A stretch of DNA of 61,962 nt, taken from Candidatus Gastranaerophilales bacterium (GTDB lineage Bacteria > Cyanobacteriota > Vampirovibrionia > Gastranaerophilales > Gastranaerophilaceae). The stretch spans positions 1-61,962 of the forward strand of contig CALUVM010000010.1 in assembly GCA_944324255.1 (NCBI GenBank), written 5' to 3'. Made by a program: the position numbers and the translations under genes. Below, in pieces: positions 36,295 to 45,370 of this stretch; positions within the stretch are counted from its first letter, which is position 1; each line of letters opens with the position of its first letter. The notes under the pieces were generated by a model. That model saw only the letters and a list, made by a program, of their open reading frames with translations. It made no database searches and had not been told where the DNA came from.

Positions 36295-36750
36295 TTAATC
36301 AAATTTTATGTTATATTTCTCAACAGCCTTTTCTCTTATAAGCCTGAGCATATTAATAACTTCTTTAACTTTTTCTATTTCATATTCAGAATTTGATTCC
36401 TCAATATACTTATCCAGAGATGCGCTTATTGTTCTATAAACTTCCTGACCTTCGGGCGTTACTGTTATTTTCATAACAATTTTGGAATCCTGTTTTGCGG
36501 GAGTTCTTTCAATAAGTTTCTTTTCCTCAAGTGATTTTAGGAACTTACCTGTATGCGCCCTGCCTTTCAGCATGAGTTTGGCAAGCTCAATTTGAATAAT
36601 CTCCGGATACATATACAAACAGTCCAGTATAATAAACTCATCCTGATTTACAGGGTACTTATTATCGTCAAAAAAACATTTTGCAACCTCATGCAAAACT
36701 CTGGATGTCAGTTCTAATTCATACGGTAACGATTTTGTATAGTGTTCCAT
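36295..36750 (-). CDS. MarR-family transcriptional regulator
   Basis: A 151-residue protein. The winged helix region runs from about residue 35 to 110: DEFIILDCLYMYPEIIQIELAKLM, the recognition helix KGRAHTGKFLKSLEEKKLIER, and the wing TPAKQDSKIVMKITVTPEG. Long terminal helices form the dimer. MarR proteins repress neighbouring efflux genes until a small ligand binds. The gene lies upstream of the EmrB-type exporter on the same strand with an 80-base gap holding the palindrome. ATG 36750 is preceded by GGGGTAAG. Confidence 0.9.
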   Translation of the reverse strand: MEHYTKSLPYELELTSRVLHEVAKCFFDDNKYPVNQDEFIILDCLYMYPEIIQIELAKLMLKGRAHTGKFLKSLEEKKLIERTPAKQDSKIVMKITVTPEGQEVYRTISASLDKYIEESNSEYEIEKVKEVINMLRLIREKAVEKYNIKFD

Positions 36751-36918
36751 TCTTACCCCATATATTTAATTCTATTTGAATTATTATTTTTTTGCAAATT
36801 AAAAAGGCAGCGAAGTAGATTTACAGAAAAAATAAAAAATTACACATACACAAATTGTAAAATAACTTTACTTCCCATGCTTTAGAAAATTTGATATTAT
36901 AATATCGGAAGGGATAAT

Positions 36919-38346
36919 ATGAAGATTGGGGCTATTAGTATTATGACAGCTGCGGCTGGCAGTAACTGCCGGTACAAAATACCGGACAGAGCTTATCCGG
37001 AAAAGAAAACAAATTATCAACCGGCAACGAATTCCGTATATTATACAGATTTAGTACATGATTCAATATCCTTCGGGGCAATAGCTAATTCAAAACCCCT
37101 GAGGATTTTGTTTAAATATGGACTTCCTTGTATGTATACAGGGAAAAAGATGATTGACCCGAAATCAATTTCCGGACTTTTTGATTCAAGAAAACTCCAT
37201 GCCCCGGCAATTGAATCTCTAAAATTCATTGAACCGTATAAAGAAAGTCTTTCAGGAATGGAAAAACGGGTTTTTAATCTTTTACAGGAGCAAGCCTTAA
37301 TCTATCCTGAGAAATCTATTGCAGAAATCTTTCAAACAATAGCACCAAAGTACCAAAAAAGATTAAGAAAAAAACAGGCTCCTATTTTTAAAGAACTGCT
37401 GAGAACTGCGCAAAAACTTCCGGAAGATTATCATTATAAATTTATACAATTTATGATTAAAACAAACCAGAAACTTCAGGATAAACCAATTATTATGCCT
37501 TTTAATTCGACCGAGTTTAAATACAAGCTCGGAAAGATTAAGGAGTATATGGTAAACAGAGGAGGGAAAGGAAGTAAAGCAATTTTAAAACTTACAGACG
37601 AAGCAGAAAAACTTCCTAAAAAACTAACGCCGGAAAATATAGAAATTCACAAAGAAATTATTAATAATATTGAAAGAATACAAAAACATTCACCCCTCAA
37701 AGACAGTGACACAATAGAAGAACTCCTCCGTAATGCCAAACAGAGATTGAACGGAGAAAATACAGCCCAGCCATTCAGCAGAAAATCTTTTATTTATGAT
37801 CTGGCAAAGCTATTGAGAGGACTGAACAAACCTGAGCTTGAAGAAAAGCTCATTGATATTGCCCAGAAACTTCCTACTTCAAAAGAAAATTTATCTGCAT
37901 ATATTCTGAAATCAACAGGAGAAAGCTCAAACAAAATTGCATACAGACTTCTCTGGCCATCTACCGCCTCTGTTGAACATATTCTGCCAAAATCCTGCGG
38001 CGGACCGGATTCAATGAAAAACTTCGGAGGAGCATGTAACAGAGAAAATAGCGAACGTGGAAACAGAGATTTTGTAACCCAAATAAAGAGAATGCCAAAG
38101 ACTCCGGAAAATTGCCAGAAGTTCGTTGACAGGCTTATAGAACTTGCAAATAACGGAGTCTTTGATAGGAATAATATTGATAAAAAATATATTTATGATT
38201 TTAAAAGAACAATTCAGCTTCAATCTCAGGGCAAAATTGTTCTGGATATTACGGCACTTAAACCTGACAAACCAAAACCTATATCTTTATCAAAAGAAAC
38301 TTTGTATCCTTCAATGCCAGAACTTTGTGTTCCTGCTCTTTCTTAA
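36919..38346 (+). CDS. HNH-nuclease-domain protein with SISFG motif
   Basis: A 475-residue protein. The C-terminal part has a convincing HNH/McrA signature: E353-H354 in VEHILPKSCGG, N368 in MKNFGGACN, then N374 and SERGNRDF. This predicts a metal-dependent DNA or RNA nuclease. The preceding 290 residues are largely helical and lysine-rich, unlike any restriction or CRISPR protein I know. The N-terminus has no signal peptide and includes DSISFGA (S51-F52), the motif seen in other orphans here. GAAGGGA precedes the ATG. No immunity gene is obvious, and the opposing cupin gene overlaps its 3' end by 68 bases. Confidence 0.72.
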   Translation: MKIGAISIMTAAAGSNCRYKIPDRAYPEKKTNYQPATNSVYYTDLVHDSISFGAIANSKPLRILFKYGLPCMYTGKKMIDPKSISGLFDSRKLHAPAIESLKFIEPYKESLSGMEKRVFNLLQEQALIYPEKSIAEIFQTIAPKYQKRLRKKQAPIFKELLRTAQKLPEDYHYKFIQFMIKTNQKLQDKPIIMPFNSTEFKYKLGKIKEYMVNRGGKGSKAILKLTDEAEKLPKKLTPENIEIHKEIINNIERIQKHSPLKDSDTIEELLRNAKQRLNGENTAQPFSRKSFIYDLAKLLRGLNKPELEEKLIDIAQKLPTSKENLSAYILKSTGESSNKIAYRLLWPSTASVEHILPKSCGGPDSMKNFGGACNRENSERGNRDFVTQIKRMPKTPENCQKFVDRLIELANNGVFDRNNIDKKYIYDFKRTIQLQSQGKIVLDITALKPDKPKPISLSKETLYPSMPELCVPALS

Positions 38347-38584
38347 ACATTAGAATTTCACCCTTTTTAACCTTAAATTTTTCCGCATCAAAATGAAATT
38401 CCGCTTCCCCGTCAAATACATACGCACATGCATCACAAACAGAAGTATGAGCATCAATAATTTCATCTTTTTTTAAAGCAATTGCTACAAGAGCGGAATC
38501 CCCGTTTTCCATTAAAACTTTCTTTTCAAATTTCGCTGATTCATTTTCAATAACATCTTTTAATTCTAATACGTTGTAATACAT
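38279..38584 (-). CDS. Small cupin-domain protein
   Basis: A 101-residue single-domain cupin. Motif 1 is recognisable around HTSVCDACAYVFDGEAEFHF and motif 2 around KVKKGEILMFKKEQEHKV. The metal ligands are reduced to histidines and a cysteine pair. GGAGG with a 5-base spacer precedes the ATG, so the start is firm. Small cupins of this kind bind sugars, metals or small ligands, and no function can be assigned. The last 68 bases overlap the end of the opposing HNH gene, and both reading frames look genuine. It is divergent from the formate/nitrite transporter gene. Confidence 0.75.
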   Translation of the reverse strand: MYYNVLELKDVIENESAKFEKKVLMENGDSALVAIALKKDEIIDAHTSVCDACAYVFDGEAEFHFDAEKFKVKKGEILMFKKEQEHKVLALKDTKFLLIKI

Positions 38585-38673
38585 AAAAACCTCCTTTTAT
38601 ATATAATTGCTTTCTTAGTTAAATTTTCTCAATTCATCATTGGAAGTAAGCCGATTCTATAAAATTAAAAGAC

Positions 38674-38704
38674 TTGCACTAAAACTTTCAGGTGATATTA
38701 TACT
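38674..38704 (+). promoter_or_regulatory. Candidate promoter of the FNT transporter gene
   Basis: TTGCAC (38674-38679) and TATTAT or TATACT (38696-38704) lie 16-19 bases apart. The predicted leader then contains TGACACA (38716-38722) and its complement TGTGTCA (38762-38768), a possible operator pair or RNA stem before the AAAAAAGGA ribosome site. Confidence 0.35.
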
Positions 38705-38797
38705 CTATGGATTTATGACACAGCCGAACTTTTAAATAAAGAGATTTAACCCTGTTTTTGTTGTGTCAAAATATACACATAAAAAAGGAATACAAAA

Positions 38798-39667
38798 ATG
38801 AAAGAAGAAAAAGCTATTTCAACAATAGACGGATTAACACCAAGCGCTACAGTACATGAACTTAGTGATAAAGTTATGACCGGAAAAGCTGATTACAGCA
38901 AAACTAAAATGATTACACTTGCAATCGCAGCGGGTGCTTTTATAGCATTCGGTGCTCAGGTTTCTTTAACAGTTATGACCGGTGATTCAAATATGGGCTG
39001 GGGTTTTACAAAACTAATAGGCGCAATGACTTTTGCTACCGGTTTGATTTTAGTTACTTTAACCGGAGCTGAACTTTTTACCGGAAATGTTATGATGACA
39101 TTTGCTGTATTAGAAAAGAAAATATCACTTGCAAAACTCTTAAGAAGCTGGACAGTTGTTTATATCGCAAACTTTATCGGTTCAATTCTTTTAGCATTCT
39201 TAGTTTATTTTGCAGGAATGGGGCATAACGGCGGAGATGCAGTCGGAGTTACAGCTATGCAGACAGCATTTTCTAAAGTTAACCTGTCTTTTACTGAAGC
39301 TTTCTTTAGAGGAATTCTCTGTAACTGGTTAGTATGCTTAGCAATCTTTATGGCATCAACTTCTAAACGTGTTATCGGAAAGATTTTTGCAATATTCTTC
39401 CCGATTACAACCTTCGTTGCATCGGGTTACGAACACAGTATTGCAAATATGTTCTTTATTCCAAACGGAATTTTAATGAAACATTTTCCTTCAATAGTTG
39501 CGGCATCGGGTTTTACTCCTGACCAATTAGCAACTATGACCTGGAAAGCTTTCTTTATACATAATTTAATTCCGGTTACTTTAGGTAATATTGTCGGAGC
39601 GTTTGTGTTTGTTGTTCTTTTATTCTGGACAGCATATTTAAGAGAAGAACGCAGACAAAATCAGTAA
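38798..39667 (+). CDS. Formate/nitrite transporter family protein (FocA/NirC-like)
   Basis: A 289-residue membrane protein with six helices. Family sequences seen: FIAFGAQVSLTVMTG in the first helix, GAELFTGNVMM, and GILCNWLVCLAIFMA, which shape the pentameric FocA/NirC pore. These channels move formate, nitrite or hydrosulfide in anaerobes. The sequence alone does not decide which. No pyruvate formate-lyase or nitrite reductase gene is in this window. AAAAAAGGA precedes the ATG, and a terminator follows. Confidence 0.92.
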   Translation: MKEEKAISTIDGLTPSATVHELSDKVMTGKADYSKTKMITLAIAAGAFIAFGAQVSLTVMTGDSNMGWGFTKLIGAMTFATGLILVTLTGAELFTGNVMMTFAVLEKKISLAKLLRSWTVVYIANFIGSILLAFLVYFAGMGHNGGDAVGVTAMQTAFSKVNLSFTEAFFRGILCNWLVCLAIFMASTSKRVIGKIFAIFFPITTFVASGYEHSIANMFFIPNGILMKHFPSIVAASGFTPDQLATMTWKAFFIHNLIPVTLGNIVGAFVFVVLLFWTAYLREERRQNQ

Positions 39668-39676
39668 TTACAAGCA

Positions 39677-39718
39677 AAAGAGAAAAGGACTAAATTTAAA
39701 ATTGGTCTTTTTCTCTTT
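39677..39718 (+). terminator. Terminator after the FNT transporter gene
   Basis: AAAGAGAAAAGGAC and GTC-TTTTTCTCTTT form a long hairpin with a T-rich right arm, 9 bases after the transporter stop and before the porin start. Confidence 0.65.
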
Positions 39719-39737
39719 AAAAATATAGAATATCATT

Positions 39738-40931
39738 ATGAAAAAGATATTGCCGATATTAATAGCAATTATACTGACATCAAGCCCCGCATTTGCAAAG
39801 CAAAATGACGGATACCTTGATGAAGTTATTTTAGAAGAATCCGCAACAATTTCAGAACCGTCAGACACTCCGGAGAATACTGAATCTGACGTTCCGCATG
39901 AAAAAACTTTGCGTGAAAAATTGAGTGATGTTTACCATCTTGAAGTTTACAAATACGATACCCCGAACTTTTTGCTCAAGGATGTCTTAACTAAAAAGTT
40001 TGATGAAGATTCTCCTCTGGAATCCCTTAATTTATGGGCTGGATATAACGGAAATATTGGTGTTTACATGAATGAAGATGCTTCTTCAAACAGCCAGTAT
40101 GATTTTAATGCTATTAATGTCGGGATTGATGGTAAATTCAAAAATAATACCGCAGATTTCAGAATAATGTTTCAAGACTCGCCATATTCTTCAAGAAACT
40201 TTGTTCAGAGTATGTTTGCAGATATGTATATTGCAACAAATAAGATTCCTCACCACAGAGTTATGATCGGGCATACAAGACCGCCTGTAGGTATGGAAGG
40301 CGGCTATGGACCGTTTGTTCTGCCATTTATTGCCAGATCTCAAATATCAAGAAATTTCGGTACAATACGCAAACTCGGAGCAAGGATTGCGGGAGATTAC
40401 AGCTTTATTGATTATGATTTAGGTGTCTATAGTTCTGACACTTATTTTCAAGAATTTTTTCCGGGAACAGAATTTATAGGCTGGGTTAATTTAAAACCGC
40501 TTGCTAAAACCGGAGGAAAGTACGGCAGCCTTAAAATCGGCGGTGGTCTTGATGCAGGGAACAGAAGCAACTCTTTTTGTGTAGCCGGAGCTTATATCGG
40601 GTATGAATACAAAAGATTTATGGCAAATTTTGAATGGGCAAATGCTGACGGGTATAACGGTCCGAGCGGGTTCTCAACAGACAAGCATGCCAGCGGTTTT
40701 TACGCAACATTAGGTTATATGCTCACTAAAAAACTTCAAATCCTTGCAAGATATGACGAATTTGATCCGGATAAAAACATCGCTCATAACAACCAGAGAG
40801 AATATTCTCTCGGTTTAAACTACTTTATTAAAGGTCAGGGGCTGAGATTAATCCTGAATTATGTTTTCTGTCAGAACGACGCAGCAAAGGATTCACATAG
40901 AATCCTTGTCGGAACACAGATATTGTTGTAG
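39738..40931 (+). CDS. Outer-membrane porin-like protein (Porin_O/P-like)
   Basis: A 397-residue protein with a Sec signal (MKKILPILIAIILTSSPAFA, cleavage before KQ). An acidic, Thr/Pro/Ser-rich stretch is followed by alternating amphipathic strands from about residue 95 to the end, with many GxY and aromatic girdle residues. HRVMIGHTRPPVGMEGG and the final GLRLILNYVF pattern resemble phosphate-selective porin O/P proteins. The last residue region ends in aliphatic residues rather than the usual Phe. It is evidence for a Gram-negative outer membrane. The substrate is unknown. Only 19 bases separate it from the transporter's terminator, so a promoter must overlap that hairpin or read-through occurs. 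Confidence 0.75.
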   Translation: MKKILPILIAIILTSSPAFAKQNDGYLDEVILEESATISEPSDTPENTESDVPHEKTLREKLSDVYHLEVYKYDTPNFLLKDVLTKKFDEDSPLESLNLWAGYNGNIGVYMNEDASSNSQYDFNAINVGIDGKFKNNTADFRIMFQDSPYSSRNFVQSMFADMYIATNKIPHHRVMIGHTRPPVGMEGGYGPFVLPFIARSQISRNFGTIRKLGARIAGDYSFIDYDLGVYSSDTYFQEFFPGTEFIGWVNLKPLAKTGGKYGSLKIGGGLDAGNRSNSFCVAGAYIGYEYKRFMANFEWANADGYNGPSGFSTDKHASGFYATLGYMLTKKLQILARYDEFDPDKNIAHNNQREYSLGLNYFIKGQGLRLILNYVFCQNDAAKDSHRILVGTQILL

Positions 40932-40966
40932 GGGTAAAATTTATCAATAAAAAACTTTATATAAGT

Positions 40967-41047
40967 GCGATTTTGTTACCTGCCGACTAGCAGGTGGGTG
41001 AGTGCCTTAGAATATCCGTTTCCCGCTGGCGATTTTGTATCGGCGGG
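40967..41047. repeat. Hairpin-rich intergenic element
   Basis: Two copies of GCGATTTTGT (40967-40976 and 41029-41038) each adjoin a hairpin. ACCTGC/GCAGGT is at 40978-40995, and the imperfect CCCGC...GCGGG is at 41022-41047. The higher GC content against the AT-rich surroundings suggests a mobile or multicopy intergenic element. Confidence 0.4.
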
Positions 41048-41187
41048 TATACTTCGCAAACTATAGAGCTTACTCTCCCTTTTTATTAAAAATGTAGGAA
41101 CAAAATAAACACCTATATAAAGTAATAATATTATGACATACTTTTTTAGGGTTTTCAATCCCGAAGTGTCTGTGTTACAATCCGACT

Positions 41188-42333
41188 ATGAGAGATTTTA
41201 TAATAAGAGAATTAAAAACAAATAATATTGAATCCGAACTCAAAAGAATCGGGTTTGATTCCTGCTATATCGGACAGGCTTCCGACAAATACAGATATAA
41301 GACAATAAAAATATATGACTTAAATCCCGCTCAAGCTAATATTCTAAAGCAAACTGCGCTAAGCTTAGGCGCCGATTGCGGGGTACACAGGGAAGTTATA
41401 ACCGGAAAAATTGAGATTTCAGATGCTATTTTAGGAGGAAGTTTTTCTCAGCTCGAAAAAATTGCCGCAAGACTCAAAGAACAGCCTTTTTCTTTAAAAA
41501 ATCTTGGAGAAAAAATCGAAACGCTGGTTCAAGCTAAACAAACCCGCAAAACAAAACTTGCCGGAATTTTGAATCTAACACCTGATTCGTTTTCCGACGG
41601 GGGTGAATATTATGGGGGTAAATACGATAATCCGGATGCTGCTTTTAATCATTTTATTGAGATGATAGAAGATGGTGCTGATTTAATAGACATCGGAGCG
41701 GAATCTACAAGACCGGGAGCAGTTGAGATTGAACCAAAAATTCAGATGGAAAGGTTAAAGCCTTTATTAGATAAAATACAGAAAGAAAATATAACTTTCC
41801 CGATGAGTATTGATACAAGAAGTTCTGAAGTTGCAAGATTTGCACTTGATTATGGAATAAAAATCATTAATGATGTATCAGGCTTAGAGTATGACCCGAA
41901 AATGGCAGATGTTGCCGCTGAATACGGAGCTGGAATAATTATTCAGCACTCCAAAGGAAATCCCGCTGTTATGCAGCAAAACCCTGTTTATGATGATGTT
42001 ATAGAAGAAATTTATTTTAGTTTACTTGAAAAAGTTGATTTTGCCCATTCTAAAGGGATAAAAAACATTATTATTGATCCTGGAATAGGGTTCGGAAAAA
42101 TAAAAAAAGATAATTTTGAGATTTTGGATAGAATTGAAGAGTTTTATTCCCTGAATTGTCCTGTTATGGTCGGCGTTTCAAGAAAATCTCTACTCGGAAT
42201 AAACAGTGACAATAATGAACTGAAAGACTCGCTTTCCGCTGCAATATCATATCCTTTGATTAAAGCGGGAGTTGATTACATAAGGGTACATAATGTAAAA
42301 CTCCATAAACAATTACTCACTCTGGCAGAATAA
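41188..42333 (+). CDS. folP: Dihydropteroate synthase, long form
   Basis: A 381-residue protein. Residues from about 122 are the TIM-barrel DHPS: GILNLTPDSFSDGG (pterin-binding loop 1), IDIGAESTRPGA (loop 2), INDVSGLEYD, IIDPGIGFGK and VGVSRKSLLG. The usual MHMRG segment reads IIQHSKGNPAVMQ. The first 120 residues form an alpha/beta extension that long DHPS proteins from other anaerobes also carry, and its function is unclear. The enzyme joins p-aminobenzoate to the pterin diphosphate in folate synthesis. The ATG follows a TACAAT -10 box (41176-41181) by only 6 bases with no ribosome site, so the mRNA may be leaderless. Confidence 0.92.
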   Translation: MRDFIIRELKTNNIESELKRIGFDSCYIGQASDKYRYKTIKIYDLNPAQANILKQTALSLGADCGVHREVITGKIEISDAILGGSFSQLEKIAARLKEQPFSLKNLGEKIETLVQAKQTRKTKLAGILNLTPDSFSDGGEYYGGKYDNPDAAFNHFIEMIEDGADLIDIGAESTRPGAVEIEPKIQMERLKPLLDKIQKENITFPMSIDTRSSEVARFALDYGIKIINDVSGLEYDPKMADVAAEYGAGIIIQHSKGNPAVMQQNPVYDDVIEEIYFSLLEKVDFAHSKGIKNIIIDPGIGFGKIKKDNFEILDRIEEFYSLNCPVMVGVSRKSLLGINSDNNELKDSLSAAISYPLIKAGVDYIRVHNVKLHKQLLTLAE

Positions 42334-42414
42334 GATTTACCCGCCCGGCTAATTTTTATTTAAGAATTATAGGTTAGTATAATAATACAGTATAGTCAAA
42401 GTGAGAATAGTCAG

Positions 42415-43290
42415 ATGAGTATTGCTAAAGATTTTTTGCTGATACCGTTTTCCTTATCTTTAATTATATTACTGGTTATAGCCGATAGCAAAATATGCCT
42501 TATGCTTGCAGTTATTACCGGAAGTTTTTTAGCCTTGAAATTTATGAAAAAATATTTCAATCTAAAAACAAAGTTAATCCGTCAGAGAGAATATTTTATA
42601 AATGTTTTAAGCCACGACTTTAGAGTTTCAACTCTTGCACAGTTAAGAGGAGTAGAAATTCTTTCCAAATTTACTTCAAATAATGATCAAAAACTTTTAT
42701 TATCTGATATTGATGAATCTTGTAGATACACACTGGATATGATTTCCATGCTTCTTAATTCTTTCAGATATGAAAACGGGGAAAAGGTTCTTGTCTGCGA
42801 AGAAATTAATATCGAGAACCTGATTCTAAACTGCATTAATCAAATTAAAAAATATAGTTATGAAAAAAACATTGAAATAATATTCAAAAAAGAAAATACA
42901 ATTGATTCTTTTTGGGCAGATAAAACAGAAATAAAAAAAGTTATAACAAATCTGCTGATTACTGCACTTTCTAACTCAAAGAGCTTCAAAAAAGTTATAA
43001 TAAATACCGGATACATAGACGGCATGGCTCTTTTTTCCATAAGCTATACAGGAAAAGCTTTGACTTTAGAAGAATACAGGAGAATGTTTTCCGGAGATTC
43101 TAAATTCTCTACGGTCGGGCATGGTATCAGAATGAACCTTTGTAAACAAATTATTGAGTTTCATGGAGGAGAAATAAAGGTAATAAATTCCGGAAATGAA
43201 ATCAACACCTTTACATTCACAATTCCTGTACGGGCAAAAGAATCCCCGTCAATGCTAAGTTATACTCAAATATCACAGCCTTCTGTCTAA
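42415..43290 (+). CDS. Sensor histidine kinase with altered N-box
   Basis: A 291-residue protein with two N-terminal membrane helices (about 8-45) and almost no periplasmic loop. The H-box is LSHDFRVS with H67. The ATPase domain has a G-box in GHGIRMNLCKQIIEFHGG. The N-box reads NLLITALSNS, and the asparagine that normally holds magnesium is T183. ATP use may therefore be weak or absent. No response regulator gene is adjacent. It could be an orphan sensor, a phosphatase-only or a degenerate kinase. Confidence 0.8.
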   Translation: MSIAKDFLLIPFSLSLIILLVIADSKICLMLAVITGSFLALKFMKKYFNLKTKLIRQREYFINVLSHDFRVSTLAQLRGVEILSKFTSNNDQKLLLSDIDESCRYTLDMISMLLNSFRYENGEKVLVCEEINIENLILNCINQIKKYSYEKNIEIIFKKENTIDSFWADKTEIKKVITNLLITALSNSKSFKKVIINTGYIDGMALFSISYTGKALTLEEYRRMFSGDSKFSTVGHGIRMNLCKQIIEFHGGEIKVINSGNEINTFTFTIPVRAKESPSMLSYTQISQPSV

Positions 43291-43488
43291 TCTTGAATTG
43301 TAAATAAATATTTTAATTTTAATAAAAACACTAGAAATATTCTGAAAAAATGTTAATATGTGGTAAAGGGTAGTAAATCGGATATGTTTTGAAGGGATTA
43401 TTGTAAAATTTTTTTAACCAACTAAAAAATTTTGTCAAAAAATATCATTTACTTGTTTTATATAGCTATATAGTGTAAAGGTGCTAGC

Positions 43489-45327
43489 GTGAATAAAAAT
43501 CAAACGGCTTATAATAATAACACGGTCAAAAACAATTCTAAACCCGTGACATCTCCTATAGCGCAAGGTAAACTCGTATCAACGGTTAATGCTTTGACTA
43601 TGAATACGTCTGCCGCTCAGATACAAAACCCGCAGAACATGGTTTTTAGTAATGAGAAAGGCAAAACCTTAAACTACAAGTATATTGTAGATGAATTGAT
43701 TAAGCTTGCTACTGTTGATACCGCAGCCGGTTTTTATTCAAGAATGTATGAAATAATTAATCAGGCGATAGATTCCAGTTTTTATGCTATAGGTCTTTAT
43801 AAAGATAAATCCAATTGCATTAACTTAAGACTTCATGACAAATTGGGAAATAACTATTCAACAAAAGTTTTCCTAAAAGATACCGACAATCCTATTGTAG
43901 AAGTTTTCAACACACGGAAACCAATATTTGTTGATAACAAAGATTTCTTAAAACTTGCATATTACAAAAATTATTCAACGGCAATATTACCGCTAATTTC
44001 TGTTAATAAGTGCATTGGTGTTTTCATTATTGAAGATTCTTCTGCCCGTCAAAATATTGTACTGTATTCATTAATCGCAAATTATATGGCTCTTTTCGTA
44101 CACAATTTCTATCTGGTTGAAAAGAGCGATGAATATGCTAACACGGATAGGCTGACTTTATTATACAGCCATAGAGGGTTCCAGGAAATGTTAACCCGAG
44201 AACTTGACCGTGCAAAAATTAACAAGCAAAAATCCTCAATTATTATGATGGATATAAGTAACATTACAAAAATTAACCGTGAATTCGGGCATGCAAAAGG
44301 AGATGAAGTTATAAAACTTGTTGCTGAAAAAGTTCGTCAAAACATAAGAGAAGGAGATATTGCCGGACGTTACGGCGGAGATGAAATTGCAATAATTCTC
44401 CCGAATACGGACGTTGAACAGGCTAAGTATCTCGCAGAATATATAACTTATTCTCTTTCCTGCTGTTTTATAGATGATGTCGGACCGATAAAAGTTTCTG
44501 TCGGAGTTTCCACTTATCCAGACTGTGCGGAAGATAAAGAAAAACTTCTTATACTTGCAGAACAGGCAATGTATATTTCTCAGGCAAAAGGATACAAAGA
44601 CGGCATGTCTGCTATTATAAGTTCTTCCGATTTTAATTTCTGGGATGATGTAGCTTTAAAATCCTATGCTGAAGTTGTTTCAAAACGGCACTCGCAGCTC
44701 GGTATAAACTTTGAAGAAGATTTAATCCAGAAATTCAATGCTGATCATAAGCTTTCCGGCACAAAAATCTGGGATATTGCAACATCTCTTGCAGGTGCTA
44801 TTGATGCAAAAGACCCGTATACAAAAGGTCATTCAACTTCTGTTTCAAAATACTCAGAAGCCCTCGCAAGAGCTATCAATCTTCCGGAAAACGAAGTCGA
44901 ACGCATCACTCTCGGGGCATTGCTTCACGACGTAGGTAAAATCGGAATTCCTGAAACAGTACTCAAAAAAGAAGGACCTCTTTCTGATGAAGAATGGGCT
45001 ATTATGAAACAGCATCCGGTCATCGGAACAGAAAAAGTTCTACAGCCGAACCCTGCTTTAAGAGATTTAATTCCGATTGTAAGATACCACCATGAAAGAA
45101 TTGACGGAAAAGGCTATCCGGACGGACTGAAAAACGGAGATATTCCGCTTGCGGCAAAAATTGTAGCTGTCGCAGATACTTACCATGCCCTTATTAGTGA
45201 CAGACCATACAGAAAAGGTATGAATATTGGAAAAGCTATCTCTATATTGGAAGAAAACGCAGGAACCCAGCTGGATAGAGATCTGGTCAGAACATTTATT
45301 CAAATAGCTCCGTCTTTAGGGGTTTAG
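43489..45327 (+). CDS. GAF-like/GGDEF/HD-GYP c-di-GMP protein
   Basis: A 612-residue protein without membrane helices. After a polar 55-residue tail comes a GAF-like sensor domain (about 65-205). A GGDEF domain follows with an active-site sequence Y-GGDEI (296-300) and an inhibitory RxxD site (R287-D290) at the right distance. The C-terminal HD-GYP domain has HD at 480-481 and GYP at 542-544 in HHERIDGKGYPDG. Both synthesis and breakdown of cyclic di-GMP are therefore possible. Start is GTG 43489 with AAAGGTG before it. A strong bidirectional terminator follows. Confidence 0.9.
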   Translation: MNKNQTAYNNNTVKNNSKPVTSPIAQGKLVSTVNALTMNTSAAQIQNPQNMVFSNEKGKTLNYKYIVDELIKLATVDTAAGFYSRMYEIINQAIDSSFYAIGLYKDKSNCINLRLHDKLGNNYSTKVFLKDTDNPIVEVFNTRKPIFVDNKDFLKLAYYKNYSTAILPLISVNKCIGVFIIEDSSARQNIVLYSLIANYMALFVHNFYLVEKSDEYANTDRLTLLYSHRGFQEMLTRELDRAKINKQKSSIIMMDISNITKINREFGHAKGDEVIKLVAEKVRQNIREGDIAGRYGGDEIAIILPNTDVEQAKYLAEYITYSLSCCFIDDVGPIKVSVGVSTYPDCAEDKEKLLILAEQAMYISQAKGYKDGMSAIISSSDFNFWDDVALKSYAEVVSKRHSQLGINFEEDLIQKFNADHKLSGTKIWDIATSLAGAIDAKDPYTKGHSTSVSKYSEALARAINLPENEVERITLGALLHDVGKIGIPETVLKKEGPLSDEEWAIMKQHPVIGTEKVLQPNPALRDLIPIVRYHHERIDGKGYPDGLKNGDIPLAAKIVAVADTYHALISDRPYRKGMNIGKAISILEENAGTQLDRDLVRTFIQIAPSLGV

Positions 45328-45329
45328 AT

Positions 45330-45370
45330 AAACAAAAAAAAAAGAGGTTTAAACCTCTTTTTTTTTGTTT
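45330..45370. terminator. Bidirectional terminator
   Basis: AAAC, an A-run, GAGGTTT and then AAACCTC, a T-run, GTTT form an almost perfect palindrome between the converging HD-GYP gene and the small exported-protein gene. It carries a T-tract in both directions. Confidence 0.85.

Noticed and set aside
36919-38346. Cas9-like or restriction nuclease
   Set aside because: Only an HNH motif is shared. No RuvC motifs, methyltransferase or array is present.
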